From Pseudomonas cedrina subsp. cedrina (lineage in GTDB: Bacteria; Pseudomonadota; Gammaproteobacteria; Pseudomonadales; Pseudomonadaceae), in the NCBI RefSeq assembly GCF_001983175.1, contig NZ_MNPW01000011.1:1-64000 (forward strand): a stretch of DNA of 64,000 nucleotides, written 5' to 3'. Below, piece by piece: positions 60,252 to 64,000 of this stretch. The position numbers were made by a program, and so were the translations under genes. Position 1 is the first letter of the stretch; each line of letters starts with the position of its first letter. The notes beneath the pieces were generated by a model that saw only the letters and a list, made by a program, of their open reading frames with translations, was not told the origin of the DNA and made no database searches.

Positions 60252-61712
60252 ATGATCGATCAGCAGCTTCACACCCACAAGCCCGGTGCGGTCTTCGAAA
60301 CCGACCTGCCGGCGCGCCTGGACCGGCTGCCCTGGGGCCGATTTCATACGCTGCTGGTCTTTGCGCTGGGTATCACCTGGCTGCTCGACGGCCTGGAGGT
60401 GACCCTGGCCGGCTCGGTGTCCGGCGCGCTGAAAGACAGCCCGGGCCTGCAGATGAGCAATGTCGACATCGGCCTGGCCGGCGGCGTCTACATTGCCGGC
60501 GCCGTACTCGGTGCCTTGCTGTTTGGCTGGCTCACCGACCGCCTGGGCCGGCGCAAGTTGTTCTTCATCACCTTGTGGCTCTACATCGGCGCCACGGCGG
60601 CCACCGCGTTTTCCTTCAACCTGGAAACCTTCCTGCTGTTCCGTTTCCTCACCGGCATGGGCATCGGCGGCGAATACACCGCGATCAACTCGACGATCCA
60701 GGAATTCACCCCGGCGCGCTATCGCGGCTGGGTCGACCTGACCATCAACGGCACCTTCTGGCTCGGTGCGGCACTCGGCGCCGGCGGTGCCATTGTGCTG
60801 CTCGACCCGCACGTGGTCGGCGGCGACCTCGGCTGGCGCCTGTGCTTCGGCATCGGTGCGGCGTTGGGCCTGATCATCCTGATCATGCGCCTGTGGCTGC
60901 CGGAGAGCCCGCGCTGGCTGATGATCCACGGCCAACACGACGAAGCGCGCCGCATCGTCGAAGGCATCGAAACCCGCCTGCGCGCCCAAGGCCACGACCT
61001 GCACGCCGTCAGCAGCCCCCCCTTGCGCCTGCATGCCCGCGACCACACGCCGCTGCGCGAAATCTTCCACACCCTGTTTGTCAGCTTCCGCCGCCGCGCC
61101 TTGGTTGGCATGACCCTGCTCACCGCCCAGGCATTCTTCTACAACGCCATTTTCTTCACCTACGCGCTGGTGCTCACCGACTTCTACCAAGTGCCCGCCG
61201 AGAAAGTCGGCTGGTACGTCCTGCCGCTGGCCCTCGGCAACTTCTGCGGCCCGCTGCTGTTGGGACGGCTGTTCGATGTGGTCGGCCGCCGCGTCATGAT
61301 CAGCGCCACCTACGCGATCTCCGGCGTGTTGCTGGCGCTGAGCGGCTACGCGTTCCAGCAAGGCTGGTTCGATGTGACCCAGCAGGCGGTGGCGTGGATG
61401 GTGATCTTCTTTTTCGCCTCGGCGGCGGCCAGTTCGGCGTACCTGACCGTGGCGGAGACGTTCCCGCTGGAAATCCGCGCGCTGGCCATTGCGGTGTTCT
61501 ACGCGTTCGGCACCGGGCTGGGCGGGATCATCGGGCCGACATTGTTTGGGCAGTTGATCCAGACGCAGCAGCGCGGGAGTTTGTTGATCGGGTATCTGAT
61601 CGGGGCCGCGTTGATGTGCGGTGCGGCGCTGGTACAGGCGATCTGGGGCGTGGCGGCGGAGCGCCAGGCGCTGGAGAGCGTGGCCAGGCCGTTGTCGCAG
61701 GCGGGGGATTGA
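60252..61712 (+). CDS. MFS transporter, sugar/aromatic acid type
   Basis: A 486-residue major facilitator with twelve membrane spans. Loop motif A is FGWLTDRLGRRKLF, then GMGIGGEYTAINSTIQEFTP, the PESPRWL sugar-porter motif in LPESPRWLMIHG, and a second-half motif GRLFDVVGRRVM. These features place it with sugar-porter-like/metabolite symporters rather than drug pumps. Single gene; substrate unknown. No regulator nearby. Confidence 0.88.
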   Translation: MIDQQLHTHKPGAVFETDLPARLDRLPWGRFHTLLVFALGITWLLDGLEVTLAGSVSGALKDSPGLQMSNVDIGLAGGVYIAGAVLGALLFGWLTDRLGRRKLFFITLWLYIGATAATAFSFNLETFLLFRFLTGMGIGGEYTAINSTIQEFTPARYRGWVDLTINGTFWLGAALGAGGAIVLLDPHVVGGDLGWRLCFGIGAALGLIILIMRLWLPESPRWLMIHGQHDEARRIVEGIETRLRAQGHDLHAVSSPPLRLHARDHTPLREIFHTLFVSFRRRALVGMTLLTAQAFFYNAIFFTYALVLTDFYQVPAEKVGWYVLPLALGNFCGPLLLGRLFDVVGRRVMISATYAISGVLLALSGYAFQQGWFDVTQQAVAWMVIFFFASAAASSAYLTVAETFPLEIRALAIAVFYAFGTGLGGIIGPTLFGQLIQTQQRGSLLIGYLIGAALMCGAALVQAIWGVAAERQALESVARPLSQAGD

Positions 61713-61767
61713 GCGTGATGCAGGGTCATCAGCGCTTCACTGACCCAGCGGTATCTTACGCAACCTT

Positions 61768-61900
61768 GTAGTGAGCGGGCTTGCCCCGCGCTGGGCTGCG
61801 AAGCGGCCCCAAACCAGGCGACGCGGTTTTAATCTGGCACTCGGCGGTGTCTGTATTGGGGCGGCTTCGCCACCCAGCGCGGGGCAAGCCCGCTCACTAC
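61768..61900. repeat. REP pair, GTAGTGAGCGGGCTTG type
   Basis: Third example of the GTAGTGAGCGGGCTTGCCCC family (see 20715-20846), followed by a half-element of the TGTCGAG type at 61901-61936. Confidence 0.85.
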
Positions 61901-61941
61901 AGAGCTGTCGAGTCCCGGCTAGGCTGCGGGAGGGCCGGTAC

Positions 61942-63033
61942 TTATCTGCCCGACTTGATCTTCGTCCACGCCCGCGTGCGTGCGCGTTCGGCATCACGGC
62001 CCAGGGGCTTGAGGGTATAGAGCGTGGCCATGGCTGCCTCGGTGGGGTACAGGTTGGGGTTGTTGCGAATCGCCGGGTCTACCTGGTCGGTGGCGTCCTT
62101 GTTGGGGTTGGGGTAGCCGACAAAGTCGCTGATCGGCGCGATCACCTGCGGCTGCAGCAGGTAGTTGATAAAGGTGTAGGCGTCCTGCGGGTTGCTGGCA
62201 CCCTTGGGGATGGCGAGCATGTCGAACCAGATCGGCGCGCCTTCCTTGGGCAGGCGCATGTCCACGGTGACGCCGTTGTTGGCTTCCTTGGCGCGGTTGG
62301 CGGCCTGGGAAAAGCTGCCGGAGTAACCGACGGCCACGCAAATGTCGCCGTTGGCGATATCGGCCATGTACTTGGAGGAGTGGAAGTAGGTGATGTAAGG
62401 GCGAATTTTCATCAACAGCGCCTCGGCCTTGACGTAGTCCTTGGGGTTGCTGCTGTTGGGGTCCAGGCCCAGGTGTTGCAACGCCAGCGGCAGGATTTCC
62501 GAGGGCGAATCGAGCAGCGCCACGCCGCACTGTTTGAGCTTGCTGATGTTCTCTTCCTTGAAGATCAGGTCCCAGCTGTCGACCGGCGCATCGGCCCCCA
62601 GCGCGGCCTTGACCTTGGCCGGGTTGAAGCCGATCAGGATGGTGCCGTACATGTAGGGCACGGCGAATTTATTGCCGGGGTCGTTGGCCTCGATCAGCTT
62701 CATCAGCTTGGGGTCAAGGTGGTTCCAGTTCGGCAACTGGCTGCGGTCCAGGGGTTGGAACACCCCGGCTTCAATCTGTTTGGCCAGGAATACGTTGGAC
62801 GGCACCACCACGTCGTAGCCAGCGTTGCCGGTGAGCAGCTTGGCTTCAAGCGCTTCGTTGGTATCGAAGATGTCGTACACCAGCTTGATCGCAGGGTTCT
62901 GCGCCTTGAAGTCCTCCAGCGCCTTGGGCGTGATGTAGTCGAACCAGTTATAGACCTTTAGGGCTTTGCCCTCGGCGTGGGCCATGCCACTGGCAACGGC
63001 CGCGCAGAGCACGAGTGACTTGAGCATATTCAT
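61942..63033 (-). CDS. Polyamine ABC transporter substrate-binding protein (PotF/SpuD-like)
   Basis: A 363-residue periplasmic binding protein with a signal peptide (LVLCAAVASGMAHAE). The mature part matches the PotD/PotF/SpuD polyamine group: KVYNWFDYITPKALEDFKAQ, VYDIFDTNEALEAKLL, VVPSNVFLAKQIEAGVFQPL and WFDMLAIPKGASNPQDAYTF. It binds putrescine/spermidine-like polyamines. It overlaps the upstream deacetylase gene by 4 bp, so the two are one operon: a polyamine deacetylase and its binding protein. Confidence 0.92.
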   Translation of the reverse strand: MNMLKSLVLCAAVASGMAHAEGKALKVYNWFDYITPKALEDFKAQNPAIKLVYDIFDTNEALEAKLLTGNAGYDVVVPSNVFLAKQIEAGVFQPLDRSQLPNWNHLDPKLMKLIEANDPGNKFAVPYMYGTILIGFNPAKVKAALGADAPVDSWDLIFKEENISKLKQCGVALLDSPSEILPLALQHLGLDPNSSNPKDYVKAEALLMKIRPYITYFHSSKYMADIANGDICVAVGYSGSFSQAANRAKEANNGVTVDMRLPKEGAPIWFDMLAIPKGASNPQDAYTFINYLLQPQVIAPISDFVGYPNPNKDATDQVDPAIRNNPNLYPTEAAMATLYTLKPLGRDAERARTRAWTKIKSGR

Positions 63034-64000
63034 TGGGCTGCCCCTTCAAAACCTTCGAGAACGTTGACGGCGTTGATGCCGATTTCTTCCACCGCGTAGC
63101 CGCCTTCCATCACGAACAGCGTGGGCTTGCCCAGGCCGGCGATGCGCGCGCCCATGGCCAGGTAGTCCGGGCTGTCGAGCTTGAATTGCGAAATCGGGTC
63201 GTCCTTGAACGTGTCCACGCCCAGGGAGACCACTATGATGTCGGCGCCATAGCGTTCGATCTCTGCGCAGGCCTGTTCAAGTGCGGCGCTCCAGGCTTGC
63301 CAGCCGGTGCCTGCCGGCAGCGGGTAGTTGAAGTTGAAGCCTGCCCCGGCGTCTTTCCCCAGCTCGTCCGCATACCCCAGGAAAAACGGAAACTCCGCTT
63401 CCGGGTGCCCGTGGATCGAGGTGAACAGTACGTCGTTGCGCTCGTAGAAAATCGATTGGGTGCCGTTGCCATGGTGGTAATCCACATCCAGGATCGCGAC
63501 CTTTTTGTGGCCCTGGTCGAGGAACGCCTGAGCGGCGATGGCGGCATTATTGAGGTAGCAATAACCGCCCATGAGGTCACCGGCGGCATGATGCCCCGGC
63601 GGGCGGCACAGGGCGAAGGCGCTGCGTGCGCCTTGCTGGACAGCGGCCTGGGCGGTGAGGGCAACCTGCGCCGCGCTGTAGGCCGCTTGCCAGGTGCCGG
63701 CGGTAATCGGTGCGCCGCCGTCGAAGCTGTAATAGCCCAACTGGCCGTGCAGGCTGGTGGGCAACACCGCTCGCAGCGTACGCGCGGGCCAGGTGTAGGG
63801 CAGCAGGTCGCCGTCCTGGCCGAACTCGGTCCAGCGCGCCCAGGCCCCCTGGAAAAAGTCGAGATAGTCGCGGCTGTGAATGCGTTGCAGTGGTGCCAGG
63901 CCAAAATCCTGTGGCGCCTGCACCGGCCCCAGTTGACGGTCCTTGACCCGTTGCAGCACATGGTCGGCACGCGAGGGCATCTCAAAGCAGGGCATCAGTT
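63030..64000 (-). CDS. Acetylpolyamine amidohydrolase (histone-deacetylase family), 5'-partial
   Basis: At least 323 residues of a class II-type HDAC family enzyme; the frame is open at the window edge, so the true start (about 20 residues further) is outside. Active-site landmarks are RPPGHHAAGDLMGGYCYLNN (His pair), ILDVDYHHGNGTQSIFYERN (Zn Asp and His), SLGVDTFKDDP (Zn Asp) and EGGY. In Pseudomonas these enzymes remove acetyl groups from acetylputrescine and related polyamines. The downstream binding protein supports that substrate. Confidence 0.9.
   Translation of the reverse strand, partial: LMPCFEMPSRADHVLQRVKDRQLGPVQAPQDFGLAPLQRIHSRDYLDFFQGAWARWTEFGQDGDLLPYTWPARTLRAVLPTSLHGQLGYYSFDGGAPITAGTWQAAYSAAQVALTAQAAVQQGARSAFALCRPPGHHAAGDLMGGYCYLNNAAIAAQAFLDQGHKKVAILDVDYHHGNGTQSIFYERNDVLFTSIHGHPEAEFPFFLGYADELGKDAGAGFNFNYPLPAGTGWQAWSAALEQACAEIERYGADIIVVSLGVDTFKDDPISQFKLDSPDYLAMGARIAGLGKPTLFVMEGGYAVEEIGINAVNVLEGFEGAAQ

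Overview
The window looks like a chromosomal segment of a fluorescent Pseudomonas (P. fluorescens group). Gene families, the GC-rich third-codon bias and three kinds of Pseudomonas REP-type palindromes point that way. No rRNA, tRNA, CRISPR array, intact insertion sequence or complete prophage was seen.

Layout. (1) 1-13.6 kb: a 181-bp tandem array of REP-containing units; a YeeE/YedE sulfur-compound transporter; a DUF2986 small protein; a solitary panB facing a MocR regulator; a hipBA toxin-antitoxin pair; a secreted hydrolase; two unrecognised proteins; msrA; a FIST-domain chemoreceptor; and an exported aldose-1-epimerase-like protein with a LacI-type palindrome. (2) 13.8-20.9 kb: a worn accessory zone. 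It holds a frameshifted immunity-like gene, remnants of a GNAT acetyltransferase, an HlyD-type adaptor and an RTX protein, low-GC exported proteins, an RcnR/RcnA nickel-cobalt efflux pair, and a ~690-bp segment present twice. Each copy of that segment carries a DUF6124 gene and a long leader with RNA-like covariation. (3) 20.9-30.4 kb: two further regulators and chemoreceptors, an AraC/MFS pair, a VOC protein, a mechanosensitive channel, and an alpha/beta hydrolase divergent from a CGNR regulator. (4) 30.5-43.1 kb: a compact PLP-rich cluster. The left arm has an AurF-type diiron N-oxygenase, its likely reductase, a glutamine amidotransferase-like protein and an ABM monooxygenase. The right arm has an SHMT homologue lacking the PLP lysine, a small ORF, a MocR regulator, SerC, BenE, a YggS-type PLP protein, a class III aminotransferase and an intact SHMT. 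It contains no NRPS or PKS. (5) 43-64 kb: sulfonate-type genes, a RelE-type toxin-antitoxin pair, glucarate catabolism (gudD, gudP and a FadR-type regulator), trmK, a chemoreceptor, an OPT transporter, a thioesterase/TetR pair, GST, LysE, an S8 protease with a Glu at the Asp position, an MFS transporter, and a polyamine operon that runs off the end.

The two places most likely to hold undescribed biology are the duplicated DUF6124 leaders (15.5-15.9 and 20.3-20.7 kb) and the N-oxygenase/PLP cluster with its lysine-less SHMT (30.5-43.1 kb). Most other genes are ordinary pseudomonad metabolism, transport and signalling.
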